DNA of 64,000 bases from Elmis aenea (GCA_947652605.1 OX393582.1:12362544-12426543); one strand, 5' to 3'; numbered from the stretch's first letter, positions 20,664 through 32,440 are shown. Program-made: numbers and translations. The notes: generated from the letters alone by a model not told the origin.

Positions 20664-21548
20664 CAGGGTGAGTCACGACGGACGCGTCGGAGTTTTATGG
20701 CGAAACGGTTTATATTTTCCAATTTCTGTCGCTGTTAGATTATGTAAGTCAATAAGGGCTACATTTTAAAAATATTTTCTAATGTACAGGGTGTTCCAAA
20801 AAAGAGTGCCATATCAAAGTTATACTTTTTCTTAAGGAACACCCTGTATATTTTTACATTTTTGGATTCCTCTTTTAATTTCTTTCAATTGTTTCAAATT
20901 ACCGCTGTCTACCTTCATGGCTTACTTGAAAATATTACTTTGCCCTAATAATTAACAATAAAATCGAGATATCTCGGAAAATATAAATTTTAGGTGAAAA
21001 ACAGCCTTAATGTTTTCGAAAGAGAATTAAATTTTCTATAAGACGGTGTAAAAATATAGGGTGTTGTATTTAAAAAAAATGAGTTATCGATGTTTAAAGT
21101 TTCACAACTTTGACCAAGCGTAAAAAACGCCCTGTATAATATTTTAAAAATGTAGGTGGTGCAAAGTGTTGCATAATCTATTGTCAATCTTATCTCCAAG
21201 CGAATTTCTTCAGACTTGTCAAAGTTTTCAAATGTGGAAAATTTTTGAAAATACTGTATTTTCATGAAAATGCAATTTTCACGAGAACGGTTGACTTTAG
21301 ACCCATATAACCTTTTACATTTTTTGAATTAAATTTAAAGAGGAATCCAAAAATGTAAAAATATACAGGGTGTTCCATAAGAAAAAGTATAACTTTGATA
21401 TGGCACTCTTTTTTGGAGCACCCTGTATATTTGAAAATATTTTTTAAATGTAGCCCTTATTGACTTACATAATCTAACAGCGACAGAAATTGGAAAATAC
21501 AAACTGTTTCGCCATAAAACTCCGACGCGTCCGTCGTGACTCACCCTG
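20664..21548. mobile_element. TA-flanked foldback element, CAGGGTGAGTCACGACGG family
   Basis: The outer termini CAGGGTGAGTCACGACGG and CCGTCGTGACTCACCCTG are exact inverted repeats flanked by TA, and similarity between arms extends about 185 bp (20664-20850 with 21362-21548). Each arm contains an inner element-like unit bounded by TACAGGGTGTTCC and GGAACACCCTGTA (right arm GGAGCACCCTGTA). The core between the arms recurs alone at 23895-24168. No coding capacity. Confidence 0.88.
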
Positions 21549-21724
21549 TATATTTTTCATACAAACTTACAAAATAATATTTGTTCAGTATTAATTTATA
21601 ATTAAACCCAGTTACTATTTTAGACTACCGAATATAGTTTTTCTTTATAGGTACAACGTTATTTCTAAAAAAATAACAAAAATATTAAATTAAATTAACC
21701 TCATTGTCTTCGGAAGGGTTTGTA

Positions 21725-22632
21725 CAGGATAGACCAAATTCGAATGTTTTACGGGGGGGGGGTACCTCGGTTACCGTAGTTGGCAAAAATCTGATATCGG
21801 TCTTTTGAGCTGTTTTTGTGAGAAAAGAAGGCCTATGTAATCAGATTTTTTTATGTCGCTTTCCATTTTGGCACTACAGGCAAAAAATTAAATTTCAATA
21901 TTTATGAACATTTACTGTAACTTTTTTATTTATTAAAAACAACCAATGCTTTACGTTTTTTATACAGATTTTATGCTTAATGTAAAAAAAAGTCACATAT
22001 TTTTATTGTGACCTTGACTTTTGAGATATGAAGTAAACTTATATTTTTTTTAAATAGAAACCCTAGTTGGCCAGGACTTTATAGGAAGTAGAATTTTTTT
22101 AGGTTTTCAAAAATATGTTGTTTTATATATTTGTTAAAAAATATAACCGTAATTTGGCTAGTTTTGTGATAATTTCCTTATCAAAGTTTGCCATGATTTC
22201 TTAAACAAGTGATGTTTGCAATTATTAAACAACGTCATTTCCAAGTAAGTTCTGCTGCAGCCGCTACGTTTAAGTATATAACTTAAAATGTTACATTCCA
22301 ACATTAAACTTTTAAAATTGTTCAAATCTAGCAATGTTTACAATACCACAATAAACAATAAATTACAACAGAATCTACAGATCTGCTTAAAAATTACAGT
22401 TTTTTTAACATTCTGTCATATTACCTATAATAAATAGAGAAGTTGTAGCAAATTTTCAAAAATGATGATATTTCATTTTTCGTCTGTAGTGCCAAAATGC
22501 AAAGCAATATAAAAAATCTTGTTACATGGGCGTTCTTTTCTCAAAAAATAGCCCAAGAAACCGATTTAAGATTTTCGCTAACTATTACGGTAACCGAGAT
22601 ACCCCGTAAAAAATTCAATTTGGTCCACCCTG
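21725..22632. mobile_element. TA-flanked foldback element, TACCGTAA family
   Basis: Ends are CAGGATAGACCAAATTCGAA and TTTGGTCCACCCTG, flanked by TA. Long imperfect arms share AAAATCTGATATCGGTC, GAGAAAAGAA and CATTTTGGCACTACAG with their inverted partners. A diverged copy is at 41533-42943. Confidence 0.85.
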
Positions 22633-22639
22633 TATAGGA

Positions 22640-23310
22640 CTATTTTGTGTAAAATAGTAAAGTGACAGCTTTAAAATTTGTTTTAAATATTTTTATGCTT
22701 TTTATTTTATTGGTGTTCTAACTTTGATTAATAATTCGTGTAATAGTATCTAATGTCAATAACAATATTATAAAAAAGTGTGCTCATTTTACATAAAGAA
22801 TTTGCTAGTGATTTCAGTAAACAAGATTTTGGAGACATCAGCATTTGGAGTCAGATTAATTCTAAAGTGCCGGGCCTAATCCTTTCTAACTGTCCCTGTT
22901 TGCAGCAGTGATAAAACCAGATTACTGAGATCATTTTCTCATACTTTGCTGCTAAGTTCTTAGGCGGTATTGTTTAAAACCACGAAAGGTTTGGAATGAG
23001 CGAAGATCATTTTTCTAATGCCTGCAAAATATCTACATTCAGGTCGTTTTTCCAGTTTTGTAAAATCGTTTTCTATTTCACCAGTCATAAAATTACATAA
23101 CTTATTCCCGTAAGTAATAAAGAAGTCCTATTTTTCATTTGTACATAAGTGTAAATTACAGAAAAAGAATTAAATAAATATTTCGAGCACGTTTTTAAAT
23201 TAGCAGATGTTTTTGATGTAAGATGAAGTATATTTCAAATTACTTTTTTTTTTTTTTTAAAGATGCTATTTTGTGATGTTCGCAAATGTTTACAGTTAAA
23301 ACTAAATTAT
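22640..23310. other. Unassigned DNA
   Basis: No gene or element recognised. Confidence 0.4.
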
Positions 23311-23319
23311 TCACATGTT

Positions 23320-23890
23320 TCTCCAGAGCGTTGGAAATCGGCATTAGTTGCGTCCATACCAAAGTCAAACGATAATTATAAAATTTTATAGAAGACAACT
23401 GAAAACTATTACATAGATATTTAATCCGGCTTTAGAGCTAAAAATTCATGCCAATTTGCATTAAATCTCGTACTAGCCGACTAAAAGCAACCAATTGAAA
23501 ACAACAAATACATTGTAGGATATTCTAGACTTTAAAAGAGTATTTATGTCCAGGAAAAAAAAGCGATATTTAGATCATTAGTTGTCCCATCCTTTGATTA
23601 TTGTACTAGTACTTTATTTTTGTGTCATGAGGGCGATATACATAAAACACAAAACAACAAAATAGACCAATTTGTATCATGTTAAAATGCTCTAAATACA
23701 CCAGACTAGAATTAGCGAAATGCTGAATACACTAAATTGGCTTACATTCGTCAAAAAATAACATTTGCTTGCCTATTGATGATATACAAAGCCATGATTA
23801 ATATGTAACCACGCTACATGACTAAAAATTAAAAACAAAATAATGTTCACAGACATCAGACTGGCCAAAAACGACTTAATAAAGACTAAA
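23320..23890 (+). pseudogene. CR1/L2-like LINE remnant
   Basis: Read on + with frame changes: WKSALVASIPKS, SGFRAKNSCQFALNLVLAD, ENNKYIV, then FRSLVVPSFDYCTSTLFLCH, NKIDQFV, and LLMIYKAMINM with HRHQTGQKR. This matches the start of the palm (the SGFR..HSC..AL block) joined to the C-terminal region. The catalytic YADD segment is deleted between them. Many stops. Confidence 0.68.
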
Positions 23891-23894
23891 ACTG

Positions 23895-24168
23895 ATGTTT
23901 TTCGAGATATCGCGATTTATAGCTAGCGCAAAGTGTTAATTAATCCTTTATCAATCTAATTTTCAAACGAAATTGTACTGCAGTTTTGTTATTTTTTAAA
24001 GAACTTAAATGTTAAAAAAGATTGAAAGTGCTGTATCGCTAAAAGTTTTCATAAAAACGTAGTAAATTTTGTGAAAACGGTTGACCTTAGAAACATATAA
24101 CCTCATACGTTTTTAAAGTAAAGTTTTGAGAGGAATCTAAAATTAATAAAAATATACAGGATGTTCCA
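23895..24168. repeat. Fragment of the foldback family at 20664-21548
   Basis: It shares GAGATATCGCGATTTATAG-like and GAAAACGGTTGACCTTAGA blocks, followed by ATATAACCT and ATATACAGGATGTTCC, with the core of the element at 20664-21548. One arm is missing. Confidence 0.7.
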
Positions 24169-24227
24169 TTTAATATTTCATAGTCTGAATCCGTTTCCGG
24201 TCGAACCGGAAGTCGTATTGTAACCTA

Positions 24228-24386
24228 AAGCCGCGTTTTCCTAGCAGCAGGAATTGTACGCGGCGCAGAACGTAGTAATGCCTCGACCAATCAACATAGA
24301 GATTATTATTCTCTCTATGTTGATTGGTCGAGGCATTACTACGTTCTACGCCGCGTACAATTCCTGCTGCTAGGAAAACGCGGCTT
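24228..24386. mobile_element. Hairpin element with 74-bp arms
   Basis: The arms 24228-24301 and 24313-24386 are inverted copies, starting AAGCCGCGTTTTCCTAGCAG, with one mismatch seen (GCGCAGA against GCGTAGA) and an 11-bp A+T loop. It is GC-richer than its surroundings. The flanks show no duplication that I can see. It is presumably a MITE; the transcript of either strand would fold into a long perfect stem. Confidence 0.85.
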
Positions 24387-24389
24387 CAG

Positions 24390-25565
24390 TGTTTTCATTG
24401 TATCCGAACAATACGATAACGCTTGGGTACCGAATTTCATTGTATAATCTTTCATGATGTTTTTGATATTTGTCTGTTTCCATACTTTTGCGCATCTCTG
24501 TATAATCAGTATGTACCTAATTGGGATAAAATTAGCCACGATACTAAAATTAAAATTTCTTATCATGCTTATGGTTAACGTTATTATGAATATAACAAGT
24601 AATTTATTTTTATAGTAACGGATTGGTGTTGTAGGTGTTTTGAGTGTTAGTAGGACGTTGATCAATTCAATGAAAAACACTAAAATACTTATTCATTTGT
24701 AAAGTATTGGAAAAAATGTTGTAAGTACCTAATACTCGTAAGGAAAAGTGTATATCTCCCACGACGTGTTGTCCATCTCGGCTTCGAAAGATTTACACAT
24801 AGTGAGAAAAAGCCCCCCTATTAGCAAAAAAGCAATTAAAAAGATAATTAAGATTTTAAAAAAGGTCATATCTATTTAGTTAGGTACTCAATTTTCACTT
24901 AAAGACGACTGTTCGTCTTGTTTAAGCTTTAAACTATTAGTTTTCTCGTTTTAGATCCAATCTGCACCCAATTATTCCATTCTTATTTAAGATGTCTAGA
25001 ATTTGCATACAAATTATACCCTCCCGAATAACTAGCAAACGTAGCCTGCAAACAATAATGGATGAGAGATTTGCGTGATAATACATCCTTAACAGATGAT
25101 TTATGTCGCCATCAAAATGAAACCGCATCAAAATGCAATTAAATCTTTCAGATCGAACAACCGCCATTAGTAATAGCAATGTTTAGGTGGTGACCTGTCT
25201 ATATAAATCGCTTATTATTGTATGAGGTAACAGATAACATGACTGATGTACGACTGTACGTGCAGCGCTAAGTCATATTAAATTAATTTTATGTCTATAC
25301 ATACTACACAGGTAGCGTTGTTCATAGCTATTGGAAAATTATGATTTCAAATTTTTAATTGTAGTCAGTGGAAAACCTTTTGATAATTTTAGTTAGTTTT
25401 TAGTTGGTCTCAAAAGTTTTTTTAAAACAATTTATCACTTTGAAAATATGCTCAAGTGATGGTAATTTATTACAAACGACATGACAGCTGTAACCGCCTA
25501 TCACAGAGGGAAATTTAATGCTCACTTGTCAATAAATATGCTCACATAACACTTACACTACGTAG
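24390..25565. other. Unassigned DNA
   Basis: Minus-strand open frames at 24339-24680 (hydrophobic, overlapping the hairpin) and 24937-25179 have no recognisable domain and are not called genes. Confidence 0.4.
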
Positions 25566-25569
25566 TGAC

Positions 25570-25655
25570 TAGGGATTCCTTCCCGGGACTTTCTTAGTCT
25601 CGAGTCCCGGGACATTTAGTTCGAGACTCCAGACGAGACTTCAATGTTGCAGAAC
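25570..25655 (+). mobile_element. Left end of a hAT element, truncated
   Basis: TAGGGATTCCTTCCCGGGAC, then GTCTCGAGTCCCGGGACATT, matches the termini of the complete element at 62739-63707. No right end follows. Confidence 0.65.
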
Positions 25656-25961
25656 ACCGAAATTTATTTTTTATACTTCTAATTTTTAAAAAATTTTACT
25701 GCCACGAGTTTAGCAAAAATATTTTTATATTTTTATATTTTAACGTTTAAGGAGAATTGTTAAGCGTAAAAATTAAAATATATTTTACTTATGCCTGTTA
25801 TGTATAAAACTTTATGGAAAATTGTTAATTATATTTAAAATAGGTATTTACTTGGAAATATATATTTTATTTACTGTAGACTAAAGACTAAATTAAAAAT
25901 AATATTAATAATAATATACTTTATTCTAATGTTAAATAGCATTTAATAATGTGCCTATACA

Positions 25962-26580
25962 CAGCGTGTTTCTTAAACATTGCGAAAAACTTTGGGTAAT
26001 TCCTTATCGAAATTAAGGAAGGGAGTTTATCTATATTTTTTTCCTTAGACGTCTCTTTTCTGAATTACACCCCCCTAAAGAGGAGCGGTAAAATTAGGTT
26101 TTTATTTTATATTTCAAATTTGGAGATGTGTAGTAGAATACTATTTAGTAGATGTTTTGTACTTATTGTAAGGTTTCCCTTAATAATATTTTTAATTATT
26201 TCCCATTTTTACAAGGGGCTGTAAAGTGCGACCCTTGTTGCTTTTTTTCTATAGGAACTTTTTGGAGGCTTGAAATTTTGCAATTTAAAAAAGTTTCTTT
26301 GAAAGCCTCATTGATTAAAAAAAATAACAATTTAAATTTTTCTGTAAAACCTACAGTTTTTGACTTAAAAATTAAACGAGTGAACATGAACCATTAAATA
26401 TTCTAAAATAAAACGATTCATTTTGTTGGTTACAATGGTTTGTTTATGTTTATATTGGGAAGAATTGACAGGTGTTGTGGTGTTGTCACCTCTTCAGAAA
26501 GAATAACACTCATTAATTCTACCCAACACGAACATAAACAAACCCTGGTAGCCCCCAAAATGAATCGTTTTATTTTAGAA
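25962..26580. mobile_element. Truncated copy of the foldback at 16405-17398
   Basis: It starts CAGCGTGTTTCTTAAACATT and follows the left arm of the 16405 element through CTTAGACGTCTC, AATTACACCCCCCTAAA and AAGTGCGACCCTTGTTG to the central inverted repeat, bounded here by TTCTAAAATAAAACGATTCA and its reverse complement. The second arm is absent. Confidence 0.78.
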
Positions 26581-26699
26581 TTAACCTTTTAGCGCCTAAC
26601 TTTCAAATACGGTAACGTCCGGCGAGTTAATCGTCTCGAGCACCTTGGGCCGCGTAAAAATTTGGCGAGTATACTCTTCCAGAGCACCGAAAAGGTTAA
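26581..26699. mobile_element. Short TTAA-flanked MITE (piggyBac-like)
   Basis: The segment between TTAA at 26581 and TTAA at 26696 begins CCTTTTAGCGCC and ends GCACCGAAAAGG, inverted over CCTTTT. TTAA targets are typical of piggyBac. It abuts the truncated foldback directly. Confidence 0.5.
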
Positions 26700-26827
26700 A
26701 AATATAAATTTACGATTTAAAAAAAGTCGAGGTTATGAAAATTAAAAAATTAGTGCAGTTGTATTAAATATTGCTTCCTCTTTACACAAATGTACCAATA
26801 AACAAAATGTTCTTTTTGAAATAACAA

Positions 26828-27205
26828 AGTGATGTGGGCACGTGAAGTGAAGTGAGGAGGAAAAGTAACAAATATCGAAGTGCGGTAGTAATAAGGACAG
26901 TCGCTCACAAGGGGTGAGCAAGAACAGTCACTCACAAGGGGTGAGCAAGAACAGTCACTCACAAGGGGTGAGCGAGGACGGTCGCTCACAGGGTTGAGCG
27001 AGGAGAGTCGGCTAGGTCTAAACCGGCGAGTTATTTAGCCTGTTGTAAAAAGAACAGTGGAATATTTACGTTATAGATATTAAGATAGTAGAATTGTGTT
27101 GGTGATATCGCCGAAGTTGTTAATAATACGAGGATTATTATTTGCTAATAAAGTTGGTGTTTATGTTGATGGCGTGTTATTACACTCATTTTAATCGGCA
27201 TCACT
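26828..27205 (+). mobile_element. Probable solo LTR of a Gypsy-like retrotransposon
   Basis: The segment begins AGTGATG and ends CATCACT, inverted termini as in AGT...ACT-type LTRs. It is flanked by AACAA and AATAA, a near 5-bp duplication. AATAAAG near 27144, about 60 bp from the right end, fits an LTR poly(A) signal. No polypurine tract, primer site or gag-pol sequence is adjacent, so recombination to a solo LTR is inferred. A 27-bp minisatellite lies inside. Confidence 0.5.
26897..27004 (+). repeat. 27-bp tandem repeat, four units
   Basis: Units begin at 26897, 26924, 26951 and 26978 with consensus ACAGTCACTCACAAGGGGTG then AGCAAGA; the fourth lacks one base. The short palindrome CTCACAAGGGGTGAG sits in each unit. 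An open frame on - over this stretch is only a by-product of the repeat. Confidence 0.9.
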
Positions 27206-27297
27206 AATAATTATTATACGCCCACGACCTGTAAAATAAGATCTTTGCAAAGTTAAGGTAATTTTCGGTGAAACCGGAAGTGAAACAATAGTCGCTC

Positions 27298-27381
27298 GAT
27301 TGCATAAAAGCTTAACCTGGGATTAACCCTAGTTTTAGGCGTTAGCTTAGGGCTAATCCCTAGTTTAGTTCTTATGCAATC
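27298..27381. mobile_element. Small hairpin MITE, GATTGCATAA ends
   Basis: GATTGCATAAAAGCTTAACC, then TGGGATTAACCCTAG, pairs imperfectly with the inverted right half GATTGCATAAGAACTAAAC, then TAGGGATTAGCCCTAA. It is 84 bp with almost no loop. Confidence 0.6.
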
Positions 27382-27384
27382 AGA

Positions 27385-28860
27385 CTTAAATATGTTTAAA
27401 TGATCCGGTGTTTTGGTCATAGTTTAAAATTTTATGAAGCTAAAATTAAAAGTAGAATCAAAAATGAAAAAAAAAAGGTTTACCAGCATTTAGCTTTTAC
27501 CAGATGTAAAATCTGGTACATTTAAAACGAATTTTGAATAAGCTTTAAAATGCTACACATTCTTGCCACAATAACCAACTTTGCAGCTCTTGTAGTAAGT
27601 TGCTGAGGTCCAAAAGAATGTGAAAATATTTATGAACATCTTAATGCTAATTTTGGACCATTAACTATGGATAATGGGGATCTTTAATAAAATAAATCTA
27701 TGTATTTTTTTTTGTTTCTTTTGATCAACTCAAACATAATTTAAACCATTCGAAAATCGTTATAATATGCGGTAATGCATGTTTTCCGTTGGTGTTCAAC
27801 AACTAATAAGCTATTACGTTCGTAAGTAGTTTATTTATCATAATCTAAAACGTTTTGTTTTCAATAACTTAAACGGTACTATAAATTTTACGGCAGTTCT
27901 ATCTGTATACTATCTTTAATAGACGTTTTGGAACGATTCATGCAGTGCTGCAGTACAAAGAATGCAATAAAAACGAAATAAAAATGTTTTATGAGCATCT
28001 TCATGTATTTTATACTGAATAAAATACAACTTTATCAAATTTTAAGTTACTCTTGGATTGCACACAAGTGGGAGCCACACATGGGAGCTTGTACAGCTGC
28101 TTAAATACAACAGAAGAGATTTTATTGTTATTTTACTGCCGACAGAATTATTGAGCTTTTATCTCATTCATCAAAATTATGGTTCATTTGTTTATTAAGA
28201 CATAAAATTGTTTCTTGATTATCGGTATTAAATGATAAAGTCAATAATACTAACGAGTTTTACTTTAATAGTGTTTTCGTTCACTTCTACGTTATTATGT
28301 TAAAGTATTATTTAGTTAGTAATATTTTAACAATGCAGTACAATGCATTCAATTACTTATTATCCAATTTCAAAATTCTTAAGTAAATACCACATGTACT
28401 CTTTTATTAATGAAGCGTTCGCATTTTATCATTCGTTTTTCAATTTAAAAGACGAAGATATATATATAAAAATGATTAATGCACCCAACACTTCTAGAAA
28501 GTCCCAACTGCCACGAACGTGACTTTCTGCTGTTTTCTTTTCTCATTTTAACAGCAAGATCTTTGGCAAGTTTAAGTATTAAATAACTTATGCATATTCA
28601 GAGCAATATATTTTGAATGTATTTGTTCAAACCTGTACGAAAGATCTTTTACAATTTGCTTTGTTTATGAGTGTCTTTGTCCTAAAGCGGATTTAGAAAA
28701 ATTATATTCTATTTAGTAATAATTCGTTGTATTTTGCAATTCTGACAACGAAGGGTCACGATACGTTGTCGCCAGAATTTGATTAAGACTGTGTTTATTG
28801 CATCAAGGACATCAAAACTAAATGTTTTCCAGAGTTATACGTGCCACTGGCAATTTCCTT
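27385..28860. other. Unassigned A+T-rich DNA
   Basis: No gene or element boundary recognised. Confidence 0.4.
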
Positions 28861-28879
28861 CGGAAAAATAGGCGAAAAA

Positions 28880-29131
28880 CATAAAAATATCTAAAAATAG
28901 TCTTAATAAATATTTTCGATATTTACAACAATAACGGAGATATGACACATTATTAATATGACAAAAAACACTTTTTATTCAATAACTGGAAAACCGGAAA
29001 TGATAGAATATTTTTGAAAACTGTCCCGAGTTTGTATCAAGAAACTGCACATATTTGGTAATTTAACCGTTTCTCTATCTTAAATATTAACCGAGATACC
29101 CATGCAATCCCATCGAATTTGGACCACCCTG
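28880..29131 (-). repeat. MITE-family fragment ending CACCCTG next to TA
   Basis: On the minus strand it starts CAGGGTGGTCCAAATTCGAT and continues through GGGTATCTCGGTTAATATTT and CATATCTCCGTTATTG. The same family, opposite strand, is at 59056-59340, with a worn piece at 7345-7445. Confidence 0.65.
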
Positions 29132-29421
29132 TACTACGATACAGAGGATATCTTGATAAGGGTTTACAATAACTTCAATTTTTTGTGGAATTATCTTAAT
29201 AAAAAATATTCAGTTATTTGTATAGCTGGATTCGTGGGAACATATTTTATTTAAATAACCACATAAATCTTTTTCGTTTTATTCAAAAAATGGCTTTAAT
29301 TAAAAAAAACATTTCTAAAGTCTTTAAAAGTTTTTAAAATAATGTATTCATTGTAATGCGGTATGCTCTTTTCCAAAATGTTAAATTTAGCCTGTTTTAT
29401 TTGGAATTACTTAGTTATAAC

Positions 29422-29781
29422 CAGGGCTGCGGAGTCGGGGAAAAAAAAGTCGACTCCGACTCCTGATAATTTTAGTAGGTCGACTCCGACTCCGACTCCG
29501 GCAAAATTAAATACCAAGACATTTTATGGTGTGTAATATAAGAAAAAAAAAATAGGTATAAAAAAATTATTTAAAATTTGAGTTTTAATTTTGCGGCAAA
29601 GGACCACCTCGCAATTTTTTGTTGTACTCAGAGTCGGAGTCGGAGTCGGTACATTTTTTCCGACTCCGACTCCGACTTCACTGACCAGAAATTCCTTCTA
29701 AACTCCGACTCCAACTCCGACTCCGACTCCAACTCCGACTCCGACTCCAACTCCGACTCCGACTCCGACTCCACAGCCCTG
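29422..29781. mobile_element. hAT MITE built of GAGTCG repeats
   Basis: Ends are CAGGGCTGCGGAGTCGG and CGACTCCACAGCCCTG, flanked by an exact 8-bp duplication GTTATAAC (29414-29421, 29782-29789). Both halves are arrays of GACTCC or GGAGTC. The Ser-Asp-rich open frame on + comes from the array and is not a gene. Confidence 0.92.
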
Positions 29782-29887
29782 GTTATAACCATTGCCCGCG
29801 AAACTGCAAATGACGTTAAAGTGTGCGAAGCTTTAAATAATCCAAAATTTTATATGTTTAGATGCAAACAAAATGTAGAAATGAAGT

Positions 29888-30165
29888 AGGAACAGTACAA
29901 AACCTAACAAGAGTTGTAAGAAGTATATTACGCACGAGTGCGTAATTGCTTTACGAGAGTTTTGTACTATACTTTTTCTACGATCACAGAATCCATCCGA
30001 TTTTTTTAAACTTTTTTTGTAATGCTAAACACACGTATGTAAGCTCTTAGCCAGCCGTCAAGTTTGACGTAAGTCTACTTTGTTCATTTCTAAAAAACTG
30101 TGCTTTTTTCTTGCCCTGCGTAAGAACCGTTTTACTATCCATGCAGGCTGTACAGTAATAACAGA
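29888..30165 (-). repeat. Dispersed repeat, copy 1
   Basis: The minus strand shares a long ordered series of blocks with 46968-47400: CTGTACAGCCTGCATG, AAAGCACAGTTTTTTAGAAA, TAGACTTACGTCAAAC, GTAGAAAAAGTATAGTACAA, ATTACGCACTCG and CTTCTTACAACTCTTG. No terminal inverted repeats or coding sequence seen; class unknown. Confidence 0.7.
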
Positions 30166-30169
30166 GGTG

Positions 30170-31780
30170 GTCCAAGAAATAGGTTTATGTTCTTTAGCAC
30201 ACTGCCTTGTAGCGCGTTTGAAACTTTGGCCTTACCATTGGTAACTTTTAAACCTTAACATGTACAAGAGCGGTTAATTAGGGCAAAAATTATTTTTTTA
30301 GATCACCACTTAGCGATTATTTTTTCTTTATACAAAAAATAAATAAAATAACGTAGCACACCATAAGAGTTTCTAAGTTGGTAATGGTAAGCTTTGAATT
30401 TTGAACACCCTATCTACTGATAGTTTGCAAAAACAAATATTTCTTTGCGCAAAAATTTTATTCGTTTTTGACTAAGAAATGTTTTATAAATAATGTCATT
30501 GAAGAAAAAAACGTTTCGCTGGTAAATAGTTTTAAATTGCACGGTTAGTTTTTTATTTTCTCTTAAACCGATATTTTCATGCACGAAGTAACTTGCACGC
30601 TATGCTGCAACGTTATTTTAAACCGGTTTAATAAAGCAACTAAAAAGTTTGTTGAAATCAATAAAGACGTATGATTTAACTTTTTTAACACTGTTTTTTT
30701 TTCTTGCAGGTAGGCACCATCTTTCGAGCATCCACTGTGTTGTCAAGCTCTACTTTATGTTGGTGAAGGAAATCGTACTGAATGGTGAACTTTTATGACC
30801 TAATAAAATGGCTAGTGGGCGCAGGCGATGAAATGTAGTACTTCACCTGCTGTGATCCACTTTACTTCATCAACAATAACTGCAATAAACTTATCTAACA
30901 GCTACCGACGGGCCTTTTAGCATGGTAAACAAAATTCGTTAACGTAAAATAGAGTTATACATTTGAATTCAAAATATAAATAAATCAGTTTATAACCGAG
31001 ATTTGCCTCCGCAACTTGTGAATTTAGGTATCTATTAGAAAGTGGCATCTTGTAATAACTTATTAACACTTTCGCTTCCGCTTATGAGCGGAGCTGACAG
31101 CAAAACTGGCCATAGTCAATTAAACCGGATTAGAAACACCCTCCAAAGTTGCATTCGGATCTGTTAAGCGATTCACAAGTAATAAGGGAGACAGGCCAGC
31201 AAAAGTAATCTTAAATTTTGGCATCCAAGACCGTACACAAAAGAACTGACATCAAATATTTTTTTTAAATCCTCCCTTTCAGTTTTGAATTTTAACTGCA
31301 TAAGCATTACAAATTAAGATTAGTTTTAGATATTATAAAATGAAACTTGGTGGGTAATATTTATGCAAATTATTTGTAACCAAAGAGACTTTTAAAATTA
31401 TTAAATTTATGAGATTAACCGCACGTAAAGGCATTTAAAAACAAGGTGCTTTGAGCGAAGGCAACTTGTAATAATCAAAAGTTAGGACAACACAAATGGT
31501 TTGGAAAATTGTTGTTGAATATATTGGGTTTAAATAGACTTGCTTGTAAAACAACAAATAAATTCATAATTCGTAAATGCTTAGTGTCAAATTGTTGTCA
31601 ATAATAAAAGTTTAATTAAAACGCTGTTAGTCTTAGGATATAATTATAGGGTGAATAAATTTTGTATCCAGATAACAACACCTTATTAACAATAAAAACA
31701 TCTCAGTTGTGTTAGAGCCTCACAGGAAAAAAAAACAAATTTACATCGCAGGTATCTGCTTTATAATTTTCTTAACATCT
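30170..31780. other. Mostly unassigned DNA
   Basis: Apart from the candidate exon at 30710-30798, no supported feature. TTAACACTTTCGC near 31064 resembles a TTAA terminus but has no partner. Confidence 0.4.
30710..30798 (+). CDS. Candidate short 3'-terminal exon
   Basis: A very good acceptor, TTTTTTTTTCTTGCAG, is followed by a frame (phase 2) RHHLSSIHCVVKLYFMLVKE, then IVLNGELL and TGA. AATAAA occurs at 30802-30807 and again at 30884-30889. The frame is only about 28 codons, so chance is a serious alternative; other frames after the acceptor stop sooner. Confidence 0.18.
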
Positions 31781-32332
31781 ATTTCAGCTAGCTATGTATA
31801 CACTGAACAATAGCATTCTTTACAAGACGTAAAAGTCATATGTTGTGTTGATTTTCTTGGCTCATTATATTTTTGTGCAAATATAATGACAGGGATACTG
31901 CTTTCTAAAAAAAAAAAAACTAAATTCAAAAAGAGTATTTCTGAACTTAGATGTTGTAAAACTAGTACAATAATTGAACGACAAGAAAAACTAACACTGT
32001 CTAACAAAATAAACTTATTTATAAAATAAGATGATAATTAACACACATTGGACATGTTTAAAAATATTACGATGTATATTTTTAATCTCATGTACCTATT
32101 ACCGCCACAAATTTATTATTACAAACCTATAAAAACTTAAATAAAATTTTACAATTCTGTACATTTTTATTCTGCAACTGGTACGTTTATAAAATGTCAA
32201 TTATTTACTCTTTTTATTTCTGCAGTATTTGCATAGTTATTACTATAAAGCTCCCCATCTCAAGCTAAAAATGTAGATGGAAGAGGTTTGAATAAGGTAA
32301 GAGTTGTTATATCGTTCTCTGAATATATAGCG

Positions 32333-32440
32333 TCATTCATTTCCTTTTTCCTTTTCATACAGCACCGCTCCACTTTCTAGGTCATTTGTAATATTGACAC
32401 ATTCGGATAAAATAGTATTAAACGTTCTTGATTGGATTTC
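32333..32440 (-). CDS. Candidate 3'-terminal exon, unidentified
   Basis: On - an acceptor TTATTTATTTTTTGCAG precedes a 35-codon frame, EIQSRTFNTILSECVNITND then LESGAVLYEKEKGNE and TGA. AATAAA follows about 120 bp further on near 32212. Just upstream on the same strand (32441-32700) is an open frame with a long hydrophobic stretch, GITVFMICFHCYFFLITFLL then IVAYIKFC, which might belong to a membrane protein of the chemoreceptor type. That link is speculative. Confidence 0.2.
   Translation of the reverse strand, partial: EIQSRTFNTILSECVNITNDLESGAVLYEKEKGNE

Noticed and set aside
24339..24680. 113-codon hydrophobic frame on -
   Set aside because: Its C-terminal part is the hairpin arm at 24228-24386, and the rest has the Ile/Phe/Leu/Asn bias of random A+T-rich frames.
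26750..26989. Open frame with repeated SPLVSDCSC
   Set aside because: Produced by the 27-bp minisatellite on the opposite strand; no independent coding support.
29578..29889. 103-codon Ser-Asp-repeat open frame
   Set aside because: It is the translation of the GAGTCG/GACTCC array of the hAT MITE at 29422-29781 and runs out of the element into flank.
31061..31090. TTAACACTTTCGCTTCCGC as a piggyBac end
   Set aside because: No inverted partner end was found nearby, so TTAA alone is not enough.
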